In this document: positions 1 to 8,352 of the stretch, in pieces | Layout of the letters: every line of letters starts with the position of its first letter | Numbering within the stretch: the first letter of the stretch is position 1 | Source of the DNA: Deinococcus marmoris | GTDB taxonomy: Bacteria > Deinococcota > Deinococci > Deinococcales > Deinococcaceae | Direction: 5' to 3' | Assembly (NCBI RefSeq): GCF_001949125.1 | Contig: NZ_MSTI01000160.1 | Location: forward strand, 1 to 64,000 | Length of the DNA stretch: 64,000 nucleotides | Made by a program: the position numbers and the translations under genes | The notes under the pieces: model-generated | Told to the model about the DNA's origin: nothing | The model's input: the letters and a program-made list of their open reading frames with translations, nothing else | Databases searched by the model: none

Positions 1-6
1 CGGGCA

Positions 7-48
<42 letters not shown>

Positions 49-228
49 TAACGTTGCACTGGGCACGGGTTTATGGACGTGGGTGGCGGGAGTGGACGGC
101 GGCGTCCGGGTCTAATGCCCTGCTCCGTCACGCCAAATGCGGCCCGTCCGCTTCGCGCCCGACGGCCTTCGGTTGCCGTTTCGGTGGGGTTGGCAGGCTT
201 TGAAATGGGGCTTTCTTGGTCCCAATCT

Positions 229-681
229 TCAGCGGTCACTCTCGCGGGTGCGGGTGCGGTCCGGGATGGCGGTCCATTCACCTCCTGGCACGGGGAGGAC
301 GCCGGGGCGGTTCAGGCGTTCGGACACGGCGTAGAGATAGACCCAGGCAGGCACCTTCTCACCGTCATCCAGCGTCAGCGTGACCTGCTGGCGGGTATAC
401 AGGGGCGGCGTCTCATCAATGCCTTCCAGTTCATCCAGGAATGGCAGGGCCAGCGGCCAGTCAGCGGGCGCGTAATTCAGGGCAAAGCCGCGCACGACCT
501 CTTCCCCGTCGCCCGGAACGACAGCGGGGTACGCTTCCGGCCACAGGTGCAGTAGACGGTAACCGCCCAGACTGGCGGGCCGGGCGCTGAAGCTGCCGCC
601 CAGCGCGGCGATGTGGGCGTTGCGCTCGCCGGGCATCAGGGTGCCGTAGACGAAGACAGTGGTCAGGAGCGGCTCGGACAC
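229..681 (-). CDS. gamma-glutamylcyclotransferase-like (AIG2/GGCT fold) protein
   Basis: A 150-aa protein of the AIG2-like/gamma-glutamylcyclotransferase superfamily. The family hallmark [10 protein letters not shown] is near the N-terminus, and the glycine-rich and acidic positions ([13 protein letters not shown] with Glu in the usual catalytic region) follow in order. Members act on gamma-glutamyl amines or peptides in the cytoplasm; the substrate here is unknown. I chose GTG at 681 over the in-frame TTG at 687 because a TAGAGT box (689-694) ends 7 bases before GTG but only 1 base before TTG, which fits a leaderless mRNA. The gene follows the S24 regulator in the same direction, 24 bases away, but seems to have its own promoter. 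Confidence 0.8.
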   Translation of the reverse strand: MSEPLLTTVFVYGTLMPGERNAHIAALGGSFSARPASLGGYRLLHLWPEAYPAVVPGDGEEVVRGFALNYAPADWPLALPFLDELEGIDETPPLYTRQQVTLTLDDGEKVPAWVYLYAVSERLNRPGVLPVPGGEWTAIPDRTRTRESDR

Positions 682-688
682 ATCCAAA

Positions 689-694
689 ACTCTA
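689..694 (-). promoter_or_regulatory. leaderless-type -10 box (TAGAGT)
   Basis: On the minus strand TAGAGT is followed by 7 bases and then the GTG start of the cyclotransferase-like gene. This matches the TANNNT-to-start spacing of leaderless Deinococcus transcripts. Confidence 0.5.
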
Positions 695-705
695 GCGCCC
701 GGCCT

Positions 706-1434
706 TCACAGGCGCACGCCGCGCGGCTGGTGAAAGTACACCCGGCCCACCACCGTGACCTCCTCCGGCTTCACGGGCGGGTGATCGGGGTTGTCGCTGG
801 TCAGCCACAGCGCGCCCCCGTACCGTCTGAGCCGTTTGACGGTCAGTCCCAGCCCCGAGATGTGCAGCACGTAGACCAGTCCCTCGCGCAGGTCCAGATC
901 GCCGGGATCGACATAGATGCGGTCACCCGGGCGGATGCCGCCCCCAGCAGCGGTGGTCATGGACTCGCCGCCCACCTCCAGCACCAGCATGCCGGGACGG
1001 TGATCGCGCACGGGCACCAGTTCGTGGTCAATGACACTGGCGTGGTCTTCGGTCACGGGCAGCCCGGCGCTGGCAAGGGCGCGCACCGGCACACGCACCA
1101 GCTCCAGCACCTCCAGGGCGTCGTCGCCCGGGGCAGCCTGGAGCAGCGGCAGCCCGGTGCGGGCCACCCACTCGCCCGCCGGAATCTCCAGCGCGCGGCG
1201 CAGGGCGTCCTGACGAGCGGGGGTCAGCGCTTCCAGCGGACGGGTGCCGCGTTCCAGACGGCTCAGGTACGGCTGGGTCACGCGCCCGGCCTGCCCGCCG
1301 TGGTCCAGCGTGCGGGCGCTGACCTGCCCCTGCTGCAAATTCAGCGCCGCACGCCGCGCCCCCAGCCAGGCAGCCAGTTCCAATTGGGGCAGATCAAGTG
1401 AGGGCAGCTCACGCAAGGACGGTTCGCCAGTCAT
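706..1434 (-). CDS. XRE-family repressor with S24 (LexA/CI-like) autocleavage domain
   Basis: A 242-aa regulator. Residues about 20-95 form a helix-turn-helix of XRE type (RVTQPYLSRLERGTRP is the recognition region). Residues about 115-242 are a peptidase S24 domain. The visible catalytic features are the Ala123-Gly124 scissile pair in ALASAGLPV, the nucleophile Ser158 in GGESM, and Lys200 in LTVKRL. LexA and phage CI proteins of this build are inactivated by self-cleavage when RecA is activated; that this one responds to damage is inference. It is divergent from a small membrane protein whose promoter spacer holds a palindrome (1487-1504), the obvious operator candidate. Its own -10 TAGACT lies 6 bases before ATG. 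It is not one of the Deinococcus LexA proteins as I remember them, so I give no symbol. Confidence 0.85.
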   Translation of the reverse strand: MTGEPSLRELPSLDLPQLELAAWLGARRAALNLQQGQVSARTLDHGGQAGRVTQPYLSRLERGTRPLEALTPARQDALRRALEIPAGEWVARTGLPLLQAAPGDDALEVLELVRVPVRALASAGLPVTEDHASVIDHELVPVRDHRPGMLVLEVGGESMTTAAGGGIRPGDRIYVDPGDLDLREGLVYVLHISGLGLTVKRLRRYGGALWLTSDNPDHPPVKPEEVTVVGRVYFHQPRGVRL

Positions 1435-1440
1435 GCACCG

Positions 1441-1446
1441 AGTCTA
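1441..1446 (-). promoter_or_regulatory. leaderless-type -10 box of the S24 repressor (TAGACT)
   Basis: TAGACT on the minus strand, 6 bases before the ATG at 1434. It is about 40 bp from the palindrome at 1487-1504, so one bound repressor could affect both directions. Confidence 0.5.
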
Positions 1447-1481
1447 ATGACCCGTGGACCTGCAACTGGAATCCATCCCAC

Positions 1482-1510
1482 TTGATATATGTCCACAGAC
1501 ATATTACACT
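1482..1510 (+). promoter_or_regulatory. promoter with operator palindrome in the -35/-10 spacer
   Basis: TTGATA (1482-1487), a 17-base spacer and TACACT (1505-1510) make a good sigma-70-type promoter for the membrane protein gene at 1597. The spacer is almost filled by ATATGT-ccacag-ACATAT (1487-1504), a perfect 6+6 inverted repeat. A repressor bound there would block RNA polymerase. The adjacent divergent XRE/S24 gene is the likely binder (inference). Confidence 0.6.
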
Positions 1511-1596
1511 CCGGGCCTGGATACGCCTCCAGCAGAATCAGGCGTCCGCGTTCGTCTTCAGCCGCAACACCACCAGCCGCGCCACCGGAGGTCATC

Positions 1597-1977
1597 ATGT
1601 CCGACAGCTCTCCTGTTCCTCCCTCCCTGTTGACCCTGGCCCCGCTGCTGGGAGCGGCTTTCGTGGCCGGGGGCATCACACAACTGGCGCGGCTGCTGGG
1701 GCAGGATCAGACGCCGCGTGCCCGCACAGTAGCAGCGCTGGCCGTGGCCGCCGGAATCGCCGCACTGACGGTGGTGGCCCTGATGACCGTGACGCTGCGC
1801 CCCGATCCGGCCCCGGCCCTGCTGCTGGCCGCTGCCTGCGTGACCGGCTGGAGCGGCCCCGGCATCCTGGCCCGGCTGGGCGCGCTGATCGAGCGCCGCC
1901 TGGGGCTGTCTCCCTCCCCTGCCCTGTTCGCCCCGGACCCAGCACCAGCCGAGGCCGAGGGACGCGGGCAGGGTTGA
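1597..1977 (+). CDS. small membrane protein of unknown function
   Basis: A 126-aa protein with about three hydrophobic segments (around LLTLAPLLGAAFVAGGI, TVAALAVAAGIAALTVVALM and PALLLAAACVTGW) and a Pro/Ala-rich hydrophilic tail. The frame is open further upstream to 1489, but GGAGG at 1587-1591, 5 bases before the ATG at 1597, and a promoter that overlaps the upstream ATG decide for 1597. I do not recognise the family. Size and topology resemble holins or other small phage-type membrane proteins, which would suit control by a CI-like repressor, but no sequence motif proves that. Confidence 0.7.
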   Translation: MSDSSPVPPSLLTLAPLLGAAFVAGGITQLARLLGQDQTPRARTVAALAVAAGIAALTVVALMTVTLRPDPAPALLLAAACVTGWSGPGILARLGALIERRLGLSPSPALFAPDPAPAEAEGRGQG

Positions 1978-2122
1978 AAATGTGGAGGCCAGGGTCAGAA
2001 AGCCCTTGCTCCCGCCTCCCCAATCACGCTGATGGCAAGCGATCTGACGTTCTGGGGGGCGGATGAGACCAGATGGAAAGTCCCAACACAGACCCACCGC
2101 CCCGGCGCACGCACAATGAACC

Positions 2123-3466
2123 ATGACCGCCGAGACTGACCGTCTCCCGCGCCGGGATGTCCGGGGCCGGGACACTAAACTTCGCAATCTGCTGCTGACT
2201 GGCCTGCTGCTGGGTGGATTGGGGGTGGCCGATGCAGGGGCGCAGGGCGTGAAATACAGACTGCCGGGGGCCAGCCTGCCGACGCTCAACCTGGGTGACC
2301 CCCGCACCGCGCCCCTTGACCCGCCGCCGCCCTCCATGCCCACGCTGAGCGATCCCACCGAATTGCAGAGCTTCCGGGGCATCCCGCTCAACGCCCAGAA
2401 AACTGCCCAGACCCAGAAACCCGCCCAGAGCAGCGCCGCCAACACCCCAAAACCACTGACGGACGCCGAGAAACAGACCCTCAAGACGTTGTTCTCCAAG
2501 GTGCGGCCTGCCACGCTACGGATCGAGCAGTGCGACAACACGGTGCCGGGAGCCTGCGACGAACCCGACGGGATCGGTTCTGCCGTGCTGATCTCGGCGG
2601 ATGGGCTGGCACTGACCGCCTACCATGTGGTGGAAGGGGCCAGCAAACTGAGTGCGCAGACGGTGGATAAGAAACGTTACGCGGTAGAGGTGGTGGGCTA
2701 CGACGATCAGGACGATCTGGCGCTGCTGCGGGTCTCGGTGCCCGGGGCCACGCCGTTCGTGCCGCTGGCCAGCGCCCGCCCCGGCGTGGGCGACGCGGTG
2801 CTGGCGGTGGGCAACGGCGGCGGCACCTTCCTGCAACCCAAAACAGGCCGCCTGACCGGCCTGGAGGCCGACGCCGGACCCGGCGGGGCCACCTTCCCGC
2901 CCGGTACCCTCCAGATGAGCGCCCCATTGATCCCCGGTGACAGCGGCGGCCCGATCCTGAATGTCAGGGGCGAATTGACCGGGATCGTCAGCTACATCAG
3001 CGTCAGCCGTGAGAAGGGACCGGCCTCGTTCGCGGTGCCAGTCACGGCCAGTGATGCCCGACTGGCAGAGCTTCGCGCCGGGAAAAAGCTGGACGCGCCG
3101 ATCATCGGCATCAGCCTGAACGGGCCGTACACCGCGCTGCTGACCATCGACGCCACGGATTTCAAGCGTGCCAGCGCGCTGCTTAAACTGGGGGACACCC
3201 CTGGCGCATTCTTCACCGGCGTCAATCCGGGCAGCCCGGCAGAGAAGGCGGGCCTTCAGCCGCTGAAACTCAACGACAAGGATCAGCGCATTTCCGGCGA
3301 CATCGTGACCGAGGTGAACGGCAAGCGCATCATCAATTTCGATGAATTTCAGTACGCCGTGCGGACCTACAGGCCCGGCGACACCATTACCCTGACGGTT
3401 CTCCGGGGCAACAAGCCGATGATGGTCAAGGTCACGCTGATCGGACGCAGCCAGGCGCAACGCTAA
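2123..3466 (+). CDS. HtrA/DegP-like trypsin-type serine protease with PDZ domain
   Basis: A 447-aa exported protease. Residues 20-41 are a signal-type segment ([20 protein letters not shown]); residues 45-115 are a Pro/Gln-rich linker. The chymotrypsin-fold domain spans about 120-310 with the triad His168 (TAYHVV), Asp198 (DDQDDLALL) and Ser274 (PGDSGGP). A single PDZ domain is at about 350-440 ([25 protein letters not shown]). Such proteins degrade or refold damaged envelope proteins. The ATG at 2123 has no good ribosome site; the N-terminal ten residues are uncertain. A strong terminator follows. Confidence 0.88.
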   Translation: MTAETDRLPRRDVRGRDTKLRNLLLTGLLLGGLGVADAGAQGVKYRLPGASLPTLNLGDPRTAPLDPPPPSMPTLSDPTELQSFRGIPLNAQKTAQTQKPAQSSAANTPKPLTDAEKQTLKTLFSKVRPATLRIEQCDNTVPGACDEPDGIGSAVLISADGLALTAYHVVEGASKLSAQTVDKKRYAVEVVGYDDQDDLALLRVSVPGATPFVPLASARPGVGDAVLAVGNGGGTFLQPKTGRLTGLEADAGPGGATFPPGTLQMSAPLIPGDSGGPILNVRGELTGIVSYISVSREKGPASFAVPVTASDARLAELRAGKKLDAPIIGISLNGPYTALLTIDATDFKRASALLKLGDTPGAFFTGVNPGSPAEKAGLQPLKLNDKDQRISGDIVTEVNGKRIINFDEFQYAVRTYRPGDTITLTVLRGNKPMMVKVTLIGRSQAQR

Positions 3467-3481
3467 TCCGCGAACCTTCAA

Positions 3482-3512
3482 GGGAGAGGTGAGCATGCCT
3501 CTCCCCTTTTTG
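3482..3512 (+). terminator. Rho-independent terminator of the HtrA-like gene
   Basis: GGGAGAGG (3482-3489), an 8-base loop, CCTCTCCC (3498-3505), then CTTTTT. Confidence 0.85.
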
Positions 3513-3565
3513 TCGTGTGGCAGGGACTTCGGATGGCTTTTCACTCAACTCCTTATAAATACTAC

Positions 3566-3593
3566 TTGACATTTACGCTTAAAACAGAATAAT
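3566..3593 (+). promoter_or_regulatory. strong promoter giving a leaderless transcript
   Basis: A perfect -35 TTGACA (3566-3571), 16 bases, and AATAAT (3588-3593). The ATG at 3600 is where transcription should start, so the mRNA would have no leader. This is the best consensus promoter in the window. Confidence 0.8.
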
Positions 3594-3599
3594 GGGCCT

Positions 3600-4103
3600 A
3601 TGGATACCCTCAAGAAAGCAGGGGCGATGCTGGCCCACCTCGATCTCTTCCACCAGATGCTGGACCTGCGCGGTCTGCTGCAACTGGCCGCCCACATGGA
3701 GGAGCGTGGTGACCGCGTGACCCTGATCAGCGGCGAGACCATCACCCTGATCGGCGCGGAGATGCTCAGCGACGCCGGGGTGACCACCGGCAAGGGGGCC
3801 AGGATCGAGGCCGCCACCGCCTACCGCGTCTTGCAGGGGCTGAAGGGCCACGACGCGCCCGAATATGCCGTGACCCGCGAGGAGTTGGGCGCGCTGAATG
3901 CCCGTGCGGTGGCCGAGTTGGAAGGCGGCGACGCGCTGAAAGCCTTCGGTGACACGCTGGCCCGCATCGGCGCGGCTCCGGCGGCGGCCCCTGCGCCTGC
4001 CCAGGCACCACAGCCGGAAGCCTCCGCCCCCGCCGAACGTCCGGGCCGGGGCCGCCGCGCCGCCGAGACCGAGGAAAATACAACCGAACAGCCCGCTGCG
4101 TAA
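3600..4103 (+). CDS. conserved-looking hypothetical protein with acidic/Ala-Pro tail
   Basis: A 167-aa cytoplasmic protein I do not recognise. Residues 1-125 look folded: alpha-helical, with a short beta segment (GDRVTLISGETITLIG). The last 40 residues are Ala/Pro-rich, then a basic RPGRGRRAAE patch and an acidic end, probably disordered. It is monocistronic: a near-consensus leaderless promoter in front and a strong terminator behind. The strong promoter suggests abundant expression. The convergent neighbour is the rel operon. Confidence 0.75.
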   Translation: MDTLKKAGAMLAHLDLFHQMLDLRGLLQLAAHMEERGDRVTLISGETITLIGAEMLSDAGVTTGKGARIEAATAYRVLQGLKGHDAPEYAVTREELGALNARAVAELEGGDALKAFGDTLARIGAAPAAAPAPAQAPQPEASAPAERPGRGRRAAETEENTTEQPAA

Positions 4104-4111
4104 TCGCCTCA

Positions 4112-4159
4112 CCGCGCCCCACTTCTCGCCCAGACGGGCAAGGGTGGGGCGCGGTTTTT
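4112..4159 (+). terminator. Rho-independent terminator
   Basis: Perfect 11-bp stem CCGCGCCCCAC (4112-4122) with GTGGGGCGCGG (4144-4154), followed by TTTTT. The loop holds a second small GCCC/GGGC stem. There is no T-run on the other strand, so it serves only the plus-strand gene. Confidence 0.88.
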
Positions 4160-4180
4160 GAGGTGTGGCGGGCCTGCGCC

Positions 4181-5152
4181 CTACCCTTCCAGAGTCAGAC
4201 TGAACGGCTCCTTTAAGCCCGCCTCCGCCGTGGCGATGGCGATGGCAGGAGCGTGGTTCAGGGCCAGCACGGCGCGGTAGGTGCGCGTGGCCAGTTCGCG
4301 GTCTCCCTGGGCGTCGCGCACCTGCCCCAGCCGGGCCAGCGTCAGGCCGGTCAGGCTGCGGGGCAGGTCATCGGTCAGGGCGTGGGCAGCGCTCTCCAAC
4401 AGCTCGCGGGCGGCCACCAGATCGCCCACCGCCAGATAGATTCCAGCAGCGGCGGCAGACAGTTCGGCTCCCGGCGTCACGCGGTCCCCCGTTTCGCGGT
4501 CCAGCGCGGCCAGCAAGGCATTCAGATCGTCGTCCTCGCGCAGTTGCCATGCGCGGTCTGCCAGGGCACGCAGGCGGCTCGTTTCGCCGGGGGCAAAGCC
4601 GCTCAGGTCTGGCACGCGTGAATCCGGCAGCAGGTCCAGCAGGCCAGGAACATCATCCAGCGGAACGATCACGACGCCCGTCTGCCCGGCCAGTTTCGCC
4701 GCCAGTTCCGTCAGGCGTTTCTCGCGCCAGTGCGTTCCCGGCCCCTCGTCCAGTGCGGCGCGGGTGGCCGCGTGATATGCGCGAGCGGCGTCCAGCACCT
4801 CCGCGCCCACCACCTGTGCTGGAAGCATCGGCACCGTCACCAGCGCGGCGAACTCACGCTCGGCCCCCGCCGCCCCACGCAGGCGTTCGCGGCCCTGCGG
4901 GTACTGGCTCAGAAAGCCCTGGAGCTGACCGTGTTCGGCGTCGGCCCAGGCCCAGTCCGCCGTGAAGCCGTCCTGAATGCCGATGCGGGCGGCAGGCAGC
5001 GCGTCGCGCAACGGGTGATCGGGGTCCGTGTCGCTGGCCCACAGCACTTCAGATGCGCCCAGATGGCGCAGGATCTCCACCACGGTCCCGGCGTTGTACT
5101 GCGGATGCAACCTCAGCAGATCGCCCAGGTCCGGCAGAAGCGTGAGGGTCAT
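4181..5152 (-). CDS. hypothetical protein with TPR-like C-terminus, third gene of the rel operon
   Basis: A 323-aa protein without a recognised family. Residues about 205-315 are helical repeats of TPR character ([22 protein letters not shown], then [27 protein letters not shown]), suggesting protein-protein binding. The N-terminal 190 residues contain an alternating beta/alpha pattern ([19 protein letters not shown]). No signal peptide or membrane segment. Its ATG overlaps the stop of the PH-domain gene by four bases (ATGA), so the two are translationally coupled. Confidence 0.75.
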   Translation of the reverse strand: MTLTLLPDLGDLLRLHPQYNAGTVVEILRHLGASEVLWASDTDPDHPLRDALPAARIGIQDGFTADWAWADAEHGQLQGFLSQYPQGRERLRGAAGAEREFAALVTVPMLPAQVVGAEVLDAARAYHAATRAALDEGPGTHWREKRLTELAAKLAGQTGVVIVPLDDVPGLLDLLPDSRVPDLSGFAPGETSRLRALADRAWQLREDDDLNALLAALDRETGDRVTPGAELSAAAAGIYLAVGDLVAARELLESAAHALTDDLPRSLTGLTLARLGQVRDAQGDRELATRTYRAVLALNHAPAIAIATAEAGLKEPFSLTLEG

Positions 5153-5676
5153 GCGGCCAACCCTACCCCGCGCCGCGAGAGTTCGGCCAGGAAGGTGGCT
5201 GGATCGGCAGGGGTCAGGAAGTAGTTGGCGTCGCCGGAATGCAGCAGCACGCCACCTCGACTGGCAGAAGCGGCGGCCAGCACGCGACTGACACCCTGCC
5301 CATCGTGCGACAGCGTAAAGTGCCCAGTCAGGTAGCCCGGTATTCCGGTCCCGAAAGTGCGCATTCCCAGCACGCCAGAGGTCCGGCGGGCGCTCAGACT
5401 GGCATAGGGCAGCCGGGTCTGATTCAGCACGCGTTGAATGACCACGGCGTCAGGGGTCAGGGTATAGGCCAGACGGCGCGGGGCGAGCTGGAACAGGGCA
5501 AAGAGTAGAAGGGCCAGTACGGTCAGCAGACCCCGAAAAAGCGGTGTGTTTTCCCTGTCTGGAATCAGCGCCACGGCGAGGATGAGCGCGGGCACACCCC
5601 ACGTCACGCTGCGGAGCAGCCGCGAGGCGGACGCCGCCGCCAGGGGAACATTTATCCCCTGTGTCGGCCCGCTCAC
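5149..5676 (-). CDS. membrane protein with bacterial PH domain
   Basis: A 175-aa protein. Two adjacent hydrophobic segments (residues about 25-40 and 48-65) are followed by a beta-rich region ([24 protein letters not shown]...) typical of the bacterial pleckstrin-homology-like domains found behind two membrane helices. The end ([19 protein letters not shown]) is the usual last helix of these domains. The function is unknown. It overlaps both neighbours by four bases, between rel and the TPR protein, so all three should be made together. Confidence 0.75.
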   Translation of the reverse strand: MSGPTQGINVPLAAASASRLLRSVTWGVPALILAVALIPDRENTPLFRGLLTVLALLLFALFQLAPRRLAYTLTPDAVVIQRVLNQTRLPYASLSARRTSGVLGMRTFGTGIPGYLTGHFTLSHDGQGVSRVLAAASASRGGVLLHSGDANYFLTPADPATFLAELSRRGVGLAA

Positions 5677-7967
5677 GCGCTGGCCCCGCTGCTCTTGCGC
5701 CCGCGCGCGGCATTGCGGCCCAGCCGCACGATGTCGCTCACGCCCTCCACCTTGCCAATCGCGGCGCGCACCTGCTCCAGATCCGTGTTGCCGCGCACGC
5801 CCAGCCGCAGCAGAATGTGGGCCACATTGTCCAGGTCCACGTTGGCCTCCACCTTCAGCGGGCTGCGTTTCTCGGCGCTCAGCGCGCCCAGCACGTCGGC
5901 CAGCAGGCCGTGACGGTCCGGGGCCACCACGTCCAGGTCCACCAGGGTCAGGCCCGGCATCCCCACATCCCAGCTCGCGGCCACGCAGCGTTCGGGTTCG
6001 ACTTTCAGCAGCCGGATCATGTTGGGACAGTCGATGCGGTGGATGCTGACGCCGCGTCCGCGCGTCAGGTAGCCCATGATCTGATCGCCCCGGATCGGGG
6101 AGCAGCAGTTGCTGAGCTTGGTGGCGGTGGTAAAGCCCTCCACGTATACGCCACCGGTCTCGGGGGCACGGGGCTTGGGGCCGCGTTTGGCGGGGGCCGC
6201 GCCCTGCTCGCTGGCCAGACTGGGCGACAGCACCCGGCCCACCGCCGAGGGTGTGAGTTTGCCCGCGCTGATGGCGAAATACAGGTCGTCCGGGTTGCGG
6301 GTACTCAGCAGCTTCTGGGCGGCGTCTTCGAGCAGTTTGGTCCGCATCAGTTGGCGCACCGGGAGCTGGCGTTTACGCAGATGGCGCTCCAGCATGTCAT
6401 GGCCGCGTTGCCGGGCGTCGTCGCGTTCCAGTTGCCGGAAGTGATGCCTGATCTTGGCGCGGGCGCTGCGGGTCACGGCAAAATTGAGCCAGTCCTTGCT
6501 GGGATGGCCGTTCTTGCTGGTCACGATCTCCACCATGTCGCCGTTGCCCAGTTTGTGCGCCAGCGGCACGATGCTGCCGTTGACCCGCGCGCCCACGGTG
6601 GTCTCGCCGATACGGCTGTGAATGTGATACGCGAAGTCGATGGTCGTGCTGCCCGACGGCAGACTGACCGCCAGCCCACGCGGCGTGAAGACCCGCACCC
6701 GCTGGCCCAGGATGTCGGACTTGACCGCGTCCATGTAGTCGCTGGCGTCGTTGATCTCGTCCTGCAACTCACGGAGCTGGGCGATCCAGTTCTCGCGGTC
6801 CTTCTGCGCCAGTTGCGAACCCTGTTTGTACATCCAGTGGGCCGCCACGCCGAACTCGGCCACCTCGTGCATACGGCGCGAACGGATCTGCACCTCAATC
6901 GGCTGGCCGCTCTGGCTGATCACGGTGGTGTGCAGCGACTGGTAGCCGTTGGGCTTGGGCACGGCGATGTAGTCCTTGAAGCGGCCCGGCAGCGGGGTCC
7001 ACATGCTGTGCACGATAGACACCGTGTGGTAGCAGATGCGCTTCTCGCGGGTGGCCTCGGCCTTCTCGCGCCTCTTTTCGTCGGTGCCTTCGGGCACGAT
7101 CAGGTCACGCGGAGTCACGATCACGCGGATGGCCAGCAGGTCGAAGATCTGCTCCAGGCCCTTGCCCTCGCGCTGCATCTTGCAGTGGACACTCCACAGG
7201 TGCTTGCTGCGCCCGGAGATGTCGATGTCGGCCACCCACTCGGGCAGTTCCAGATCGTCGGCCAGCGCCTCGTCCAGTTGCGTGACCGCCTCGCCGATCA
7301 GCGCGTCACGCTCGTCCTGGCGGCTTTGCAGGCGGCTTTGCAGGTAGGCGAAGTCATCGGGGTACAGGTAGCGGAAGCTGAGGTCCTCCAGCTCCCACTT
7401 GATCTGCCCGATGCCCAGTCGGTGTGCCAGCGGGGCGAAGATGTCCATCGTTTCGCGGGCGATGCGCTGCTGCTTGTCGGGCCGCATGGAGGCCAGCGTG
7501 CGCATGTTGTGCAGCCGGTCCGCCAGCTTGACCACGATGATGCGGATGTCGTCGGTCATGGCGATCAGCATCTGGCGCAGGTTCTCGGCTTGCAGGTCGC
7601 GCCCGGCGTCGCTGACAGTTGCCGACTGCGATCCCTGCTTGCTCAGCTTGCTGACCTTGGTCTCGCCCTCCACGATGCGGGCCACGTCGCGCCCGAACAG
7701 GGTCTCGATCTGCTCGAAGGTCACGCCGTCCACGTCTTCCACGGTGTCGTGCAGCAGCCCGGCCATGATGCTGTCACTGTCCATGCCTAGGCGCGCCAGG
7801 ATCACCGCCACCGCCACCGGATGCGTGATGTACGGCTCGCCGCTCTTGCGGTTGACCCCGGCGTGGGCATCACGCGAGAAGACGTAGGCCCGCTCGATGC
7901 CCTGCACTTCCGGGACCGGGCGACCTGTCACCAGCGCCCGGAGTTCCCCCATTCCATGTTCTTCCAT
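5673..7967 (-). CDS. rel: bifunctional (p)ppGpp synthetase/hydrolase (Rel/SpoT family)
   Basis: A long RSH enzyme with domains in the normal order. The HD hydrolase has KSGEPYITHP, GLLHDTVEDVD and VKLADRLHNMRTL. The synthetase has KPNGYQSLHTTV and QIRSRRMHEVAEFGVAAHW. Next come the TGS domain (VFTPRGLAVSLPSGSTTIDFAYHIHSRIG), the zinc-finger/helical region (TTATKLSNCCSPIRGD) and a C-terminal ACT domain. Both active sites look intact, so it should both make and degrade (p)ppGpp in the stringent response. The start is uncertain: the frame is open to 8087, with in-frame ATGs at 8000, 7967 and 7952; I use 7967, about 23 residues before the conserved IERAY helix. It heads an overlapping operon with the PH-domain and TPR genes. 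Confidence 0.93.
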   Translation of the reverse strand: MEEHGMGELRALVTGRPVPEVQGIERAYVFSRDAHAGVNRKSGEPYITHPVAVAVILARLGMDSDSIMAGLLHDTVEDVDGVTFEQIETLFGRDVARIVEGETKVSKLSKQGSQSATVSDAGRDLQAENLRQMLIAMTDDIRIIVVKLADRLHNMRTLASMRPDKQQRIARETMDIFAPLAHRLGIGQIKWELEDLSFRYLYPDDFAYLQSRLQSRQDERDALIGEAVTQLDEALADDLELPEWVADIDISGRSKHLWSVHCKMQREGKGLEQIFDLLAIRVIVTPRDLIVPEGTDEKRREKAEATREKRICYHTVSIVHSMWTPLPGRFKDYIAVPKPNGYQSLHTTVISQSGQPIEVQIRSRRMHEVAEFGVAAHWMYKQGSQLAQKDRENWIAQLRELQDEINDASDYMDAVKSDILGQRVRVFTPRGLAVSLPSGSTTIDFAYHIHSRIGETTVGARVNGSIVPLAHKLGNGDMVEIVTSKNGHPSKDWLNFAVTRSARAKIRHHFRQLERDDARQRGHDMLERHLRKRQLPVRQLMRTKLLEDAAQKLLSTRNPDDLYFAISAGKLTPSAVGRVLSPSLASEQGAAPAKRGPKPRAPETGGVYVEGFTTATKLSNCCSPIRGDQIMGYLTRGRGVSIHRIDCPNMIRLLKVEPERCVAASWDVGMPGLTLVDLDVVAPDRHGLLADVLGALSAEKRSPLKVEANVDLDNVAHILLRLGVRGNTDLEQVRAAIGKVEGVSDIVRLGRNAARGRKSSGASA

Positions 7968-8091
7968 TGCCTGTTCGGCGCGCTGCGGCACGCCCAGCAT
8001 GCTAGCGCGGCCAAGGCCCGGATGACCGGAGTGTGTGTAGCTTTTGGACCGCCCCGGCCCATCATCCCAGGCCAGCAACACCCTCACAACA

Positions 8092-8120
8092 GAAAAACAC
8101 CCGCCGGAACAGGCAGGTGT
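8092..8120 (-). terminator. Rho-independent terminator of the 33-aa gene
   Basis: On the minus strand ACACCTGCC pairs with GGCGGGTGT (9 bp, one G-U) around a 6-base loop, followed by TTTTC. It separates the small gene from rel. Confidence 0.8.
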
Positions 8121-8147
8121 GGAGGTTGGTGGGTGAAGAGGGTGCTG

Positions 8148-8249
8148 TCAGCGGTCGCGCACGCGAACAGGGATAGGGACTGGCTGGGGTTGAGGCGCGC
8201 CCCCCAGGATTTCCCGGAGCCAGTCGACAAATTCTTTCAGGCCCTTCAT
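8148..8249 (-). CDS. 33-aa leaderless microprotein (amphipathic helix plus proline tail)
   Basis: ATG at 8249 to TGA at 8148. The first half, MKGLKEFVDWLREILGG, is a clear amphipathic helix with hydrophobic L, F, V, W, L, I, L on one side and K/E/D/R on the other. The second half is Pro-rich with an alternating hydrophobic pattern (PQPQPVPIPVRVRDR). Evidence that it is a gene: TAAAAT 6 bases before the ATG (leaderless pattern) and a clean terminator directly after the stop. The helix could sit on a membrane or bind a partner protein. I do not recognise a family. It lies just upstream of rel but is a separate transcript. Confidence 0.65.
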   Translation of the reverse strand: MKGLKEFVDWLREILGGAPQPQPVPIPVRVRDR

Positions 8250-8255
8250 GACCGT

Positions 8256-8261
8256 ATTTTA
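8256..8261 (-). promoter_or_regulatory. leaderless-type -10 box of the microprotein (TAAAAT)
   Basis: TAAAAT on the minus strand, 6 bases before the ATG at 8249. No convincing -35 is visible. Confidence 0.6.
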
Positions 8262-8300
8262 GCCACTTCGGGATGGGACAGATGGCGCGCAGCTTACGTT

Positions 8301-8329
8301 GGGTTAACCCAGACGAGGGGGGTTAACCC
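8301..8329. promoter_or_regulatory. double palindrome GGGTTAACCC, candidate operator
   Basis: Two perfect copies of the 10-bp palindrome GGGTTAACCC at 8301-8310 and 8320-8329, centres 19 bp apart, nearly two helical turns. They lie 23 bp before the nucleoside hydrolase ATG and 40-70 bp upstream of the divergent microprotein promoter. Two bound dimers on the same DNA face would fit a local repressor or activator. The binding protein is not identifiable here. Confidence 0.5.
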
Positions 8330-8352
8330 TGGGTAAATCAGCAAATGACACA

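Noticed and set aside
1489..1596. Upstream ATG at 1489 for the small membrane protein
   Set aside because: It lies inside the promoter/operator palindrome and has no ribosome site; GGAGG supports 1597.
5661..7790. 709-aa open frame on the plus strand opposite rel (and similar long frames opposite acsA, gyrB, the regulator at 44687 and others)
   Set aside because: Long antisense frames arise from GC-rich codon usage of the real gene; their translations are His/Gln/Arg-rich without family motifs.
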